NCBI GenBank assembly: GCA_964030475.1
Contig: CAXIPT010000003.1
Span: 6,144,511-6,208,510 of the forward strand
Origin: Tethya wilhelma
Lineage: Eukaryota > Porifera > Demospongiae > Tethyida > Tethyidae
Length of the DNA stretch: 64,000 nucleotides
Direction: 5' to 3'
The notes below the pieces were generated by a model. It was not told the origin of the DNA and searched no databases. It saw nothing but the letters and a program-made list of their open reading frames with translations. Shown piece by piece: positions 30,135 through 44,196 of the stretch (its first letter is position 1; every line of letters starts with the position of its first letter). Made by a program: the position numbers and the translations under genes.

Positions 30135-33100
30135 ATGTTCATTTTCCAGAAGGGTAGTAATCGACATCTTAGCCTGTGCAGAATTCGCTGTAACATTGGA
30201 ACAGATGGAATATTCTATCCTACTCTTGTATCAGCAGCTTTGAAAACTAAATGGTATTATATATGGCTCACGCATAACCTATATATATCCCTAGAATTTT
30301 AATTATTGTAATTATATACATTAGGACTTTTGTGGCCTTTGTTTCTGCTCTGCAACTCTTCATCCAAGCTGGTTGCTCTGTGTCCACTCCATCCATCCCT
30401 CCTATACTGGCTGTCTCAGTAGTGGGATTTGTGGTCATCCAGCTGGTAGCCATTGTCAATGCCATCATTGTCATGGTGATCAGCTTCACTGGAAGTCTTG
30501 GAAATTACTTACCAAGGAGGAAGATCGTCATATTTGTCTATGCTAGTTTGATCATCTATTTTGTAGACATAATTTGGAACATCTACAGCACATATGCTAT
30601 TTTCAGTCCACCTGCCAGAGAAGAACAGCTCACCAACTGCACTTCATATTCTACTGGGCTGATTGTCTACAAAGCAGTGGTCCTCTCTCACTGGGGACTG
30701 CTGGCATTCCTGACATCAATGTTTGTGTTCCTACTAGACCCTCTCAACTGTTGTCTTCTTGGTGCAAGGATAAAAGATATCGAAGGAGCTATTCAAGAGT
30801 TTGAAAGTGAGAGAGAAGGCCACCATCATGATGGGCTGCACAGGAACCCCTTCAGCTGTATACTGTGGTGTCGTGGCTGTGGCAGGGGAGGAGAGAGGGC
30901 ACTGGTCTCGAGGAAGAATGCTCTGAGTGAAGTGGTGCATCTGTTTAGGGTGTTGTTTAATGGCATGGATACTGAGTACACCTTCCTGGATATCTTAGCT
31001 GGCTTTAGATTGGAGTTGACCTATCACAATGAGATGAGGTCCAGGGGAAGAGACCCTACTGACCTGATACAAAAGGTATGTAAACATGTATGATTACAAG
31101 AACAATAATAAATAAATAATTATTATAAAATTTTGTTTCAAAGAAAACTGTGGAAATTCTTCGCAGCGAATTCAGTGAATATACATCTCCCAGTGAACCC
31201 AAAGAATTGACTCCTGATCAATTACAACAGGTATGGATATGTAGGAGCAAAATAACCTCAACTCTCTTTTAACAATTTTGTGTATTATCATAGTACTCAC
31301 ATGATCTCAAGTACTACTTGAAGTATGCCATGGCGGCATATGGATGGCCAATAGATGTCTATCTCAACCCTGTACGAGGGCCAATCTCCCTGTGTGTAAG
31401 TGCCAGATGCAACTGCTGCTGTGCTCGGTGCCAAGAACCACACTTCGAGGGAAACCAGTGCTTCCCTCACCAAGCAGCAATCAAGTCCATGACAGATACA
31501 AACGTGGAGGACATTGTTACTGCCTCTTTTGTGAATTTGATTGACATTGTTCCATTCTATGTTGTCAAAGTTGACACAGAAAAGAAGAAGGAGCTGATTA
31601 TTGCAATCAGAGGAACCTTGTCCATCAAAGTAAGGTTTGAAATGTGTGTTGTACATGTATCTCAATCCTTTGTGATCATTTAGCTTAATTTACCCCAACA
31701 CTATTGTTTGTTCCCAACAGTTGTATCATGCTATTTGCATGTGCTCTTTTACTGTATATCTGTATACGTACATTCCTGTGTGCACTCAGTTTCCATGCTT
31801 GTAATAACCATAACATTGTTACCCATACCAAATATGCATGATTTTTTGATAATTATACTGATACAACACACATCCTATGCATCCCTTTTTTAGGCGGATA
31901 GATTAGGTGATTACCTGAGTTATCACAAGTGCATTAATAATGTAAATTTAAATCAGTGAGGAATTCACAGTAAAGTATATACTCCCTCACAAATAAGAAC
32001 AAGTTAGAGTTGTGTTAACTTATATGTAGGAAATGCTAATGAAATCCCACATGAATATTGTATACAATTGAGGGGGGTATTACAAGCTTGCTATAACTCC
32101 AAGGTACTAACCATCATCCCGGTATGCAGTAGACATTATGAATTCAATAATTTAGTATATTCATAGATATTATAGACTTCATAACCTATGTGGTCTCTAA
32201 TATCTATGGTATATTCAAAGCTGTTTCCGTGATACTTCCTCTTTCCATAGGATGCCTTGACTGATGCTTCTGTTAGGATGGAAGAGGTTGAAGGCGGTCT
32301 TCTTGGTGTCACTCCAAGCTTTGTTCATGGGGTAAGCATGCAATTATACTTATTTTACTATTATAGCCTGATATATATGACTTTAGGGAATTTACAAGGC
32401 AACTCTTGGTGTTTATGATCACCTCATGAATAATGCCGCATTTAAAGATTTAGTTGCAAAGCCGGTAAGAACTTATTAATAATATAATTGTTATTAATGG
32501 TCATCAGCAAAATAATTCTTTCACAGGAGTTTAGAATTGTCATCACTGGCCACTCTCTCGGAGCAGGCGTCGCAGCAGTTCTAGCAGTACTGTTCAAAGA
32601 TCACCATCCAGAGTGGAGTGGAGACCTCATAGCCTATTGTTTTGCTACTCCTGCAGTGTTTAGGTATTATATGTTTAACTGTATATAAATTAAAATCAAG
32701 TTACTCTATTTCGTATGCTTGTCCATGCATGCATGATGCAGCTATGCCCTGGCAGAGAAATCCGAGTCCTTCGTCACCACTGTTGTTGATGGCTATGATA
32801 TTATACCTAGGATGACTGTCAGGGGTCTGGGTCACCTTCTTCTAACGGTCAAGGACTTCATCGACAACACTGAAGACACCAAACAGAGGGTCCTCTGTTG
32901 CACAGACTGCAGGAGTCCAGACATCGACCTTGACACGGTCCACCAAAGACAGACTGACACCCTCCTCAACCTTGATGTGAAGAGACCTGGTATTCTGGAA
33001 GATACTGATGGTGGTGACAGTGATCAAAACAGCATCATACCTTCAGAAACCAATCCAGGCAAGACAAAAACAACCAAGATGAGACTTGGTGGGCACAACC

Positions 33101-33554
33101 TTTTGTTCCAATTGTCCAAGCTGCTTTCTTCAAAGGGAACTGCTGATTCGAAGCACAATGCTGGTGATGAAGAACAAGCCATGATGTTTATTCCTGGACG
33201 AGTACTGCATCTTGAGGTGGAAGAAGTGGACCACATGAAAAAGTATATAGTAATAGTTACTGAGCATGATTAGAACAGTCAGAGCTATCCTGATTCCTGA
33301 CATTGATGTAATGTGCCAGTATGCAACTGATACGACTATGTCTATCACAGTCTATGTTTCGTTTCTTACGATATAATAGGTGTTTTTCATGTGGACTGAA
33401 GCAAGCTGCACAGATAAAAGCATCTTGGAAGAGCCGAGAAGTGTTTTCTGGTATTCAGGTTCATGGCTCCATGCTTCTTGATCATGGACCAACTCGAACC
33501 ATTGATTATGTCACAACCTTCTGTGACCAAGTCAACCCAGAAAGTATTCTGTAA
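30135..33554 (+). CDS. DAGL: sn1-specific diacylglycerol lipase, gene 1
   Basis: Nine exons (30135-30253, 30325-31075, 31144-31230, 31294-31629, 32251-32331, 32387-32464, 32527-32663, 32742-33242, 33380-33554) give 754 aa with consistent phases. Diacylglycerol lipases cleave the sn-1 acyl chain of diacylglycerol to give 2-acylglycerols such as 2-arachidonoylglycerol. The N-terminal part has about four hydrophobic membrane segments (within residues about 45-190), then a Cys/His-rich cytosolic loop. The lipase domain has YAMAAYGWPIDVY, RGTLS (oxyanion region), the nucleophile GHSLGAG and the Asp-containing DGYDIIPRM. A variable Ser/Asp-rich insert follows before GRVLHLEVEE and the C-terminal conserved part. 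It most resembles DAGL-beta. The neighbour at 33,849 is a tandem paralogue. Confidence 0.93.
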
Positions 33555-33848
33555 AAATTCATCTTAGTGTTGAAAAACAAGTAGAAAAATTTTATAAAAA
33601 TAACATTGTAGGAATGGACAGTGCTGTAAGTAAAACTTCTCTCTCTAGTAACGTATTTTAACCAACATTTATGCATAGAACTTTTTCCTTTCTGTGTACA
33701 AAAAAAAAACTGAAGTGTATTCTTACTGCGCATGCGTACGTATATCCACAGTTGGCAGTTATCTGTGACACGCCCACTGCCAGTGTAATATTTACATGAC
33801 CTCCAAACCAGTTTGTTGATCATTGATGAGTTTAAGGATCGGGTACCT

Positions 33849-36800
33849 ATGTTGATTTTCCAGAGGCAGAGGCATAGCAGTCGACACCTTGGTCTGTGTG
33901 GAGTTCGCTGCAACATCGGTACAGATGGCATTTTCTATCCTACTCTTATAACAGCAGCTTTGAAGACCACATGGTATAAAAAATTATATAGTCTATTTAA
34001 TAGAATTATAGAAAGTTGTCATAATTAATTTATTATTTATAATTATTTATTCTATAGGACTTTTGTGGCCTTTGTTTCTGCTCTGCAACTCTTCATCCAA
34101 GCTGATTGCTCTGTGTCCACTCCATCCATCCCTCCTGTCCTGGCAGTCTCAGTAGTGGGCTTTGTGGTCATCCAGCTGGTAGCCATTGTCAATGCCATCA
34201 TTGTCATGGTGATCAGCCACACTGGAAGTCTAGGCAATACCCTACCAAGGAAAAAGATTGCACTATTCATCTATGCTAGCTTGATCATCTATTCCATAGA
34301 AGTTGCTTGGAATGTCTACAGCACATATGCTATTTTCAGTCCACCAGCCAGAGATGAACAGCTCACCAACTGCACCTCATATTCTACTGGACTGATTGTC
34401 TACAAAGCAGTGGTCCTCTCTCACTGGGGACTGCTGGCATTCCTGACATCAATGTTTGTGTTCCTACTGGACCCTCTCAACTGTTGTCTTCTTGGTGCAA
34501 GGATAAAAGATATCGAAGAAGCTATTGAAGAGTTTGAAAGTGAGAGAGAAGGCCACCATCATGACGGGCTGCACAGGAACCCCTTCAGCTGTATACTGTG
34601 GTGTCGTGGCTGTGGCAGGGGAGGAGAGAGGGCGGTGGTCTCGAGGAAGAATGCTCTCAGCGATGTGGTGCACATGTTTAGGGTGTTGTTCGATGGCATG
34701 GATACTGAGTACACCTTCCTGGATATCTTGGCCGGCTTTAGGCTCCAGTTGACCTATCACAATGAGATGAGGTCCAGGGGAAGAGACCCTACCGACCTGA
34801 TACAAAAGGTATGTATTCTGTACCTTAATATATATCATTTTATTTTCCTTGCCTTTTTTGATTTTGTAGAAAACTTCAGAAATTATTGCCCGTGAGTTTG
34901 AATACACACCTAGTGAACCCAAAGAATTACTCCCTAATGAGTTGCAGCAGGTATGGGAGCAATGCTATGTTCCATGTACCACGCCTATGTTCTTAATTTT
35001 GTGATAATTATCCTGTACACCTTTCCTATGTCTCGTTACAATATAATTATAGTACTCACTTGATCTCAAGTACTACTTGAAGTATGCCATGGCTGCATAT
35101 GGGTGGCCAATAGATGTCTATCTCAACCCTGTACGAGGGCCAATCTCCCTGTGTGTAAGTGCCAGATGCAACTGCTGCTGTGCTCGGTGCCAAGAACCAC
35201 ACTTCGAGGGAAACCAGTGCTTCCCTCACCAAGCAGCCATCAAGTCCATGACAGGCACTGAAGTGGAGGACATTATAACAGCCTCTTTTGTGAATAGCAT
35301 CAACATTGTTCCATTCTATGTTGTCAAAGTTGACACAGAAGAGAAGAAAGAGCTCATCATAGCAGTCAGAGGAACCTTGTCTATCAAAGTAAGGCTTGGG
35401 TTGAGATGTGTGAAGTACCGATCATGTTTATCTAGCATCATGCATATTGCTTGACGTATGTAATGCCATGTATGGTTATTAAAGTGGGTGCATTGTGTAT
35501 GTTACTCAGCATGACACAACTGATGGAAATTTATGATAGCCAAATAGGGTTCACCTCTGATAAGGCTTTATGATCACAAAATTTAATGATTTTGTGTGGA
35601 CTGCACTGGATTACCGCATGTTTTCAGACCTTCTTTTCTAGCACTGGCAATATTCTCACACAAGAGCAAGCCTGGGAACATGGCTACTCTGTAGTATTGC
35701 CATTATGTCCATACCTTGATTTCGCATGTCCTGTATGCATATAATTGTAGTGGAAAGGAAATTCATTATGGGTAATTGAGGGGTGTACTAGTACTAAGTC
35801 CAAGGTACGCCATCATCCTGTCTCTATGACCTTGACTATTCACACTAGACCTTGTGTGTACTTACTCCAAAGAAATCCCACAGTATGGTTGTCCCTGTCA
35901 CTTCCTCTCTCTCTCTCTCTCTCTCTGTAGGATGCCTTGACAGATGCTTCTGTTAGGATGAAAGAGGTTGAAGGTGGTCTTCTTGGTGTCACTCCAAGCT
36001 TTGTTCATGGGGTACTACTTAATATGTACCATATTCATTGGTAGTTGTTCTGTTGCATGATATACAAGGTATTACTAACTAGCCTCTAGTTAAGTGTCAA
36101 TGGAATGTTGAAAGAGAAAAATACTATCTTTCAGTCCACAATTTACATTTGCCTTATTGTAATTTTCATAATTATTATAATTATAGGGAATTTACAAGGC
36201 AACCCTTGGTGTTTATGATCACCTCATGAATCACGCAACATTCAAGGAGTGGGCTAGTAAGCCGGTAAGAAAGTGCCTACATTATGATTCATCTTACTAG
36301 TTGATGATCTGCAAATTAAACTCTACACAGGAGTTTAGAATTGTCATCACTGGCCACTCTCTCGGAGCAGGGGTAGCATCGATCCTAGCAGCACTGTTTA
36401 AAGATCGTCATCCAGAATGGAGTGGAGACCTCAAAGCCTATTGTTTTGCTACTCCTGCAGTGTTTAGGTACATATTTACTGTCCTATTTGTAATACTATA
36501 GATCTAACATTGTGTTCACTTCACTTCCCTGTTTTTTTTTGTGTACTATTCACAATGCAGCTATGCCCTGGCAGAGAAGTCCCAGTCCTTCATCACCACT
36601 GTTGTCGATGGTTACGACATTGTACCTAGGATGACTGTCAGGGGTCTGGGTCACCTTCTTCTAACAGTGAAGGACTTCATCGACAACACTGAAGACACCA
36701 AACAGAGGGTCCTCTGTTGCACCGACTGCAGGAGTCCAGACATCGACCTTGACACGGTCCACCAAAGACAGACTGACACCCTCCTCAACCTTGACGTCAA

Positions 36801-37462
36801 GAGACCTGGTATTCTGGAAGATACTGATGGTGGCGACCAAAATGGCCTTATACCAGACAAGGAGAAAACAACCAAGATGAGATTTGGAGGACACAACCTT
36901 CTGCTTCACTTGTCCAAGCTGTTTTCCTCAAAGAGAACTACTCCTGAATCCGACTCTGGAGAGCGTGATGATGCTGGTGATGAATTGGAAGAACATCAAC
37001 AAGCCATGATGTTCATTCCTGGACGCATACTGCATCTCGAGGTGGAAGAAGTAGACAACATGAAACGGTAGAGCATTTGAGTCTGAGGACTAGCTTAACA
37101 GCTGAGCTCGATCTGTTGTGTCTAGCAATATATATATACATTTCAGTGTCTCAGTTCAGTATTGAGCTTGAGGCTTAGCCACTAGATTGACAGCTTGTAG
37201 CAGCTGGTCTGATGTGTCTATTACATGCATTTCCCTCTTATAATAATGTAGGTGTTTTTCATGTGGGTTGAAGCAAGCTGGACAGATAAAAGGATCATGG
37301 AAGAGCCGAGAGGTGTTCTCTGGTATTCAGGTTCATGGCTCCATGCTTCTCGATCATGGACCAACTCGAACCATTGATTATGTCACAACCTTCTGTGATC
37401 AAGTTGATCATGAGCCACAGCCAACAGGAAGAAAATCATATGGAGCTGTAGAATTAGACTAG
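33849..37462 (+). CDS. DAGL: sn1-specific diacylglycerol lipase, gene 2
   Basis: Nine exons (33849-33973, 34058-34808, 34870-34950, 35053-35388, 35931-36011, 36187-36264, 36331-36467, 36561-37067, 37252-37462) give 768 aa. Exon number, phases and most exon lengths equal those of gene 1, showing tandem duplication. Catalytic GHSLGAG and DGYDIVPRM are intact. Differences cluster in the loop after the catalytic Asp (extra acidic residues near ERDDAGDELEEHQQ) and in a longer C-terminal tail ending GAVELD. Both genes look functional. The head-to-tail spacing is under 300 bp, so gene 2's promoter must be compact or read-through could occur. Confidence 0.93.
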
Positions 37463-37743
37463 GCTTTTTTTATACTCTGTGTACATGTGATATTGTATTG
37501 TTGCTTGCTGATACTGTAGCTGATCCATGCTGAAATATTTGGTAAAAGGTCAATACTATTGTTTGTCCAAGTTTTGTTAAGTCACATATTCGAGTAACGA
37601 TTCTTACCCATAAGTTAACGTTTGGCTCGAGTGCTACACCCATGCAAATGGCGGTTCTTCACAACACTGGGATTTGTATCCTCATTCATGTCATTCCTGT
37701 CAGAGCTGTATTTATGAGTAAGCCTTTACGTTATTTGTTACAT

Positions 37744-37786
<43 letters not shown>

Positions 37787-38424
37787 TGATAAAGATGTGA
37801 TTTAGATCTGAGTATATGCAATGTGAATAAGGAGAAGAGTCTAGCTTGTAAGGTTAAAGGTCACCCTACTCCTAACATACTATGTATGTCGTGTACAGTA
37901 TAATATTATTCCTTGTATACCATAATCTGCAGAGACCTGTTTACTGGAGTGTCTATTCTCCTGTTAAGGACATAAATATATGCAATGCAATGATCAGACA
38001 ACAGATGTACATGTCTATAATGACTACAGTTTGATGTGAGTTAAAGGAAAACATGAATCCATCCTCAAGTTAATGTCAAAGGCTAATGCATTTGTCCATC
38101 ACTAACATTTTGTATGCAAAGTAGCCATGTGTGTGTGTGTGTGTGTGTTTATCTCGTCCTGTTTAATTCAGCTCCATTGGCATATGCAACTGTGTCATTG
38201 TTATTCTAACACACCTCTTTGTTAGGTGTTTACTTTATAGCTAAAGTTGTCAACCTGTGCACAGTCTCCAAGCCAAGTCCCTCCAGGTAGCTATTGTAAG
38301 CCACCTAGACCACACTCAGGTTTGATTGTCTTTATAGTCCCATGTGGCCTGTGTGTGTGTGTGTTCTAGATGTATGTTTGTGTGTATGTGTACGTGTGTG
38401 TCTGTGTGTCTGTGTGTGTCATAT

Positions 38425-38480
<56 letters not shown>

Positions 38481-40968
38481 ATCTTAATGGCCTAGAGCTG
38501 AGCTCTAAGGTTTACACATCCATACAACATATATTGTGCCTACACTTCTACAGCCTGTTTGTGTTTTCTAGCTCATTGAGTTTTAATTGTGTGGGTATCT
38601 GTAATGCAATTAGTGTTTGTCTGACATGTCATGTGAGCTCCATCTTGGCTTCTCTAGCAGTCAGCCTCTTATTCCCATGTTACTCTACTTGTGATTCATT
38701 GTCTCTGTCAGGTTTCAGCTCCATTGATTCAACTTCGATTGTTTTTCCTGTAACATACTCAACAGCTGCCCGCTAGTTGTTTACTGGGCTGCACTTGCAT
38801 CTTGTGACCAGTCATACCTGTTTGTCTGCTTTAGGATGTCAGGTCAGTCAGGTTGTGTGGTTTGAGTCCCTAGGCCTATTCCCTGGTGGCTCAACTGATC
38901 TTGAACACTGAGGTGTTTTATGGGCTAATTGTGGTGTAGACTACAATAGCACTGTGCTGTCAATTAGTTCACAGCTTAAAATATGTCTTTGAAGTTGTTT
39001 GATGTACTATAAGGATGTCCTGTTTTTTTCTTAGGTAATGTCTGAATGTGTAAACTTTTGTTGGGAGAATCGTTTGTGATGTACTATATACTTGTGTTGT
39101 CAGAAATGTAAATGTTTACTTTCCACTGAGATCCAGATATAATGTGAGCACAATGCGATAATGCTCTAGCTAACAATACCTTAATTGTACCAGTTGGCCT
39201 ATATAATATTATATATATAGGTGTTCTGTATCACTGGCCACATATGTATGTATCGATGGTCATTAAGGACCTTGTGGTTGGTACAGAATATTGATCATGT
39301 ATAGCCAGTTCTGTTGTTGTAGTCTAATTCTTTCTTGGAAGTGAGTAATAGCCCAGACTGAATGATAGAGGAGGGAATCTCTTCACTTTGCTTTCCTTGT
39401 TGGACCAGCTGGATGATGCAACACTCACCTGTACTTGCATCACATTATGATATAGGTAGCTAGCTGCATTGTACTGTATTTTACATCCCATGGTGTTTGT
39501 GCCATGGTGTGTGCCTACTTGTGCAGGTATGAACTTGCCTGTGATTTTATATGGAGACTCCAGTGTATAGTGACTTTGGATCAGATAATAATAATATGGG
39601 ATACATGGAGTGGAATTTTTTGTTGTAAATGCAGTGTCTTAGATTCAGTAACATGTATGCCTAATTATTGAGATGCTGTGATAAAATGGTAAACAGACTC
39701 CTGTCTCCCTCCAGCTCATCCTTCAGAAAGAAGACCATCCCTCTTGTGATGAGTGTCCTTTTACCTTGTGCTCAGCATTAAGTGGGTATATTTGAGCATA
39801 ATTGGTCTCCATTGTTTCTGTAGCAATGGGATGTGAATTAAGTGCCTTTAGAGGCTGTCATGACTCACACCTTATCCCAATATTGTCCAAAAGCTGACTC
39901 CCAATGTTTATAATGATGATACAGATCAAGTTTTATAGCTAATGGTAATATTTAGTGTTACACCCCAAAATTTGTTTTGTAAGTACATATGTCATGTTTG
40001 AGGCTTTTCTTGTTTGGTTCTAGTAACTGACACTAAGTAATGGTAACTCTATCCCTTGGGTAGCTTGGCTACTTCCTTTCTCAATCTACAATACTTCAAA
40101 TTGTGTGAAAAAATTTTTTCTGTGTATGTCTCTCAAATATTGGGATCAAGGAAATACTAGACTGCACATGCTATAAGTTGTGCTGACACTGAAACCTTTC
40201 ACACAAAGGAGGTTGTTTTCAAAGTTTACCCTAGTGGTGTTCTCTCTCCCACTCACTTGTAGTTCTGGTCTAAGATAGAGACAGCTGCCGGGTCAATGGA
40301 GTGGGTGGTTGTTGGGCTTAAGAACAGTAACATGTTGACAGTGATTGAGTAATTCACCAATGTGGCCGTGGGTACTAGACAGGGTACTACCCACTCAACT
40401 GCATGCTGTTTACCAGGAGATTGACGTGGCAAGTATGATATTAGATATAATGGCACATTGCTTGTGTGGGCAGGGTAAGGTACTGGGGATTCTTTTCATT
40501 TCTTATAGTATCAGATCGTCAACAAACGCAACATAATAGAAGGGCATGTGGCAGGTGGTGGGTGCAACTTAGAAAAATTTACCTGTATAGCTAGACACAG
40601 ATGACTGCAGCATACATGACCCAGCTGTACTGGTGTCCACAGACCGTGACATCGTTTAAAATGAAGAATGTGTGTGCATGGATATTATCCTGGAATAATG
40701 ATACCAACACAACACAGTGTTGTGCTAGCCAGGTGGGAATAAGACTCTCAGCTCTGGTATGCATGAATATTAATTTGTAGCTTGAATAGAATTTAATGTG
40801 AGTGTGGTCTGTCTGAATATATTGCCCTCTCCATTAATTATGGTGTGATCGGTTCATAGTGCTTGTTGTTTTATGTTTAGGAATTTGACATTGTTTTCTA
40901 AATGAATACAATTTGTGGAGTGTGCTACTTCTACCATGAATCATTCATGAGGTACTGCCAATTGAGGG

Positions 40969-41021
<53 letters not shown>
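37463..41021. other. Noncoding, microsatellite-rich region
   Basis: No coding frame with recognisable content. It contains (TG)n at about 37,748-37,785 and 38,350-38,480 and (GA)n at 40,971-41,020. Between about 38,670 and 40,400 it is paralogous to 61,840-63,720. Confidence 0.6.
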
Positions 41022-41023
<2 letters not shown>

Positions 41024-43006
41024 ATGATAAACTTTAACCTTCTACTACAATATATTGTAGTACTCAGTCATGCACCACTCCATGAGCTAGCTCTAATAAT
41101 ACAGTCTACAGATCATTGATTAAAATGATTTTTTTTTAATAATCACCTGATTCCTCTTAAATGTAATTTTGTTTACAGCAATAAATGATTTTTATTGCTT
41201 TTGCACACCAAACAGTACAGCATGATCTGTAGGAGGTAATTGTTGCAATATAGGCTTCTCAAATGTTTCCTATGTGAACCAATATATCCAGTGTAAACAT
41301 GCAGCTGGCTGTGCTAGTCAAGATTACTGCTTTGCACATGCCACTAATAATGTTTATGGCTAATGCTAAAGCTCGCTGTGCATAGATGGGTGTTTTTTGG
41401 TTCTAATTAATGTGTAGAATGCATGGCAAAAAAAAATTGTGTGAAAGCATACTGCATTGTTGTGTGTATGTTGTACTGTGTTTATCAATTTATGGCATGT
41501 GTCTGCACCATTGCTAGCTGGAATTTTGAGATACTTGTTAGTTATCTCAGACCATCAAATGTTAGTAGTTAGTACCTGCTGTTTATCTGATAAATTCCTT
41601 TAAGCTAACCATTCAGACTAATCTTTGGTGTCAGGTGCTTCCCTTGCTATGAGGCAGTTGTCTATATCACATTTGTAAACACCAGCACTACTTTTAGTTA
41701 TTATTCCCCTAGCAATTCTTTTCTTGGAAGAGCTTGAGTTATTTTTATTTGTCTGCTAATTCAGCAGACTCAAAATTAATGCGCTAAATGTACACCATAA
41801 TGTGACCCTAGCTTTCATGTTCAGGGAAGAGAAAGGGACCAATTATCAGATTAAAAGCCTGTTCTGTTGAATCTTATTAACCCTCGGCGTGTGAAACACG
41901 CCGAAAGGGTTATAGTAGTCGTTTTTTCCGTGTGTGTGTGTGTGTGTTCACTCTTAATATGAAGAACAGCAAGTCTACTCTGAAAATTAAGGACATAGGC
42001 ATGGAGTACTGATTTTATGATAAACTTTAACCTTCTACTACAATATATTGTAGTACTCAGTCATGCACCACTCCATGAGCTAGCTCTAATAATACAGTCT
42101 ACAGATCATTGATTAAAATGATTTTTTTTTAATAATCACCTGATTCCTCTTAAATGTAATTTTGTTTACAGCAATAAATGATTTTTATTGCTTTTGCACA
42201 CCAAACAGTACAGCATGATCTGTAGGAGGTAATTGTTGCAATATAGGCTTCTCAAATGTTTCCTATGTGAACCAATATATCCAGTGTAAACATGCAGCTG
42301 GCTGTGCTAGTCAAGATTACTGCTTTGCACATGCCACTAATAATGTTTATGGCTAATGCTAAAGCTCGCTGTGCATAGATGGGTGTTTTTTGGTTCTAAT
42401 TAATGTGTAGAATGCATGGCAAAAAAAAATTGTGTGAAAGCATACTGCATTGTTGTGTGTATGTTGTACTGTGTTTATCAATTTATGGCATGTGTCTGCA
42501 CCATTGCTAGCTGGAATTTTGAGATACTTGTTAGTTATCTCAGACCATCAAATGTTAGTAGTTAGTACCTGCTGTTTATCTGATAAATTCCTTTAAGCTA
42601 ACCATTCAGACTAATCTTTGGTGTCAGGTGCTTCCCTTGCTATGAGGCAGTTGTCTATATCACATTTGTAAACACCAGCACTACTTTTAGTTATTATTCC
42701 CCTAGCAATTCTTTTCTTGGAAGAGCTTGAGTTATTTTTATTTGTCTGCTAATTCAGCAGACTCAAAATTAATGCGCTAAATGTACACCATAATGTGACC
42801 CTAGCTTTCATGTTCAGGGAAGAGAAAGGGACCAATTATCAGATTAAAAGCCTGTTCTGTTGAATCTTATTAACCCTCGGCGTGTGAAACACGCCGAAAG
42901 GGTTATAGTAGTCGTTTTTTCCGTGTGTGTGTGTGTGTGTTCACTCTTAATATGAAGAACAGCAAGTCTACTCTGAAAATTAAGGACATAGGCATGGAGT
43001 ACTGAT
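41022..43006. repeat. Tandem duplication, two units of 993 bp
   Basis: 41022-42014 repeats as 42015-43006. I saw no differences, even in the short (GT)n run. Neither unit contains a gene. The units share the left end of the hairpin-ended element described at 42,874. Confidence 0.92.
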
Positions 43007-43565
43007 GTTCATCTAAAAAAAATATGTGTATCAGAAGCTAAAAGCTTATAGTTCTTGAGCTATGCCAGGATTTTCAGTCCGAGCCATCGCTCGGGCGGCC
43101 ATTTTGGCTACGTGGCCCCACCCACTATAGCACTATGTACGAGAGTTGCCTGATCGTGCGCTAGCTGCACCTCGCTAGAACACTGGAAGTCTGAGATAGC
43201 GACACTGACTCTAGTATAAATGCTTAGACGTAACAGAGTATTTCTAGTCCAAGCGCTTGTGTTTTGCAAACTTTGCAGCAAGATAGCTTGTGATAATATT
43301 ATGATCGCGATGTTGCCTAAGTAGCCACGCCCATGCACAGTACAGTCTGCATGCATTGCCAGCCTCGATGTTATACAGCTGCAGTAAAGTATAGAAAGTG
43401 TGTTTTACATGAGATTACAATGAGTATACGTACAATCATGCCTCGATATCCTTCCTCATTGCCTCATTGCAATAAATATTGTATTGCATAGACGGTGTGT
43501 ATCACAGTGTATATACGCCGAGGGTTGTGCACCATGCATATGGTGCCTTTCATTGTAGTAGGACA
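42874..43565 (+). mobile_element. Hairpin-ended (GT)n element, copy 1
   Basis: It begins next to TTAA with CCCTCGGCGTGTGAAACACG, which folds on itself as a hairpin, followed by GGGTTATAGTAGTCGTTTT and a (GT)n run. It ends near CGCCGAGGGTTGTGCACC then GGTGCCTTTCATTGTA. The same start, (GT)n position and end signature occur at 53,404-54,112 and, inverted, at 47,028-47,670. No coding capacity. A truncated left end is also present at 41,881 because of the 993-bp tandem duplication. Confidence 0.7.
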
Positions 43566-44047
43566 CTAGGACACATGCTTACAATAGGTGGTGCCTGCCT
43601 TCAGCAACAGATTACCTGGTGTATCCACGGGTGTTCTAAATGGTCACCCTACTATTCAGGGTGCCTTTCCAGGTAGTGAATGTTGTTTGTTTGTTGTAGC
43701 CTCCCATCATCAGAATTCTAATTGTTCCATTCCAAGTAGCTACAACACAATTTATTTCACAAAAAGTTAGGCTTACTTAGCAAGTTTTAAACTATCAAAA
43801 ATATAATTCTAATTGCTTGTTTGCATCCTCTTCTTGGTGTTAGGTGTTTGGTGGCTACAAGATATGTGTTTGAACTTACCTTGATGGAGATGGTGTGGGA
43901 TGGGAGACAGATTCTTTTTTGTTTTTATAATGAAGGGAGAGTTTGGTGTAATCCTCAAGTGGTCACTTGAGCACTAAGACTAACTCTGAGTCATTCTAAT
44001 TTACAAGGAACATGGTACATTGTCAAACATTCAAACCAACAGCACCC

Positions 44048-44049
44048 AA

Positions 44050-44132
<83 letters not shown>

Positions 44133-44143
44133 NNNNNNNNNNN

Positions 44144-44188
<45 letters not shown>
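44048..44188. repeat. (AC)n microsatellite interrupted by an 11-N gap
   Basis: AC dinucleotides on both sides of N at 44133-44143. Apparent His/Thr or Cys/Val frames here are artefacts of the repeat. Confidence 0.95.
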
Positions 44189-44196
<8 letters not shown>

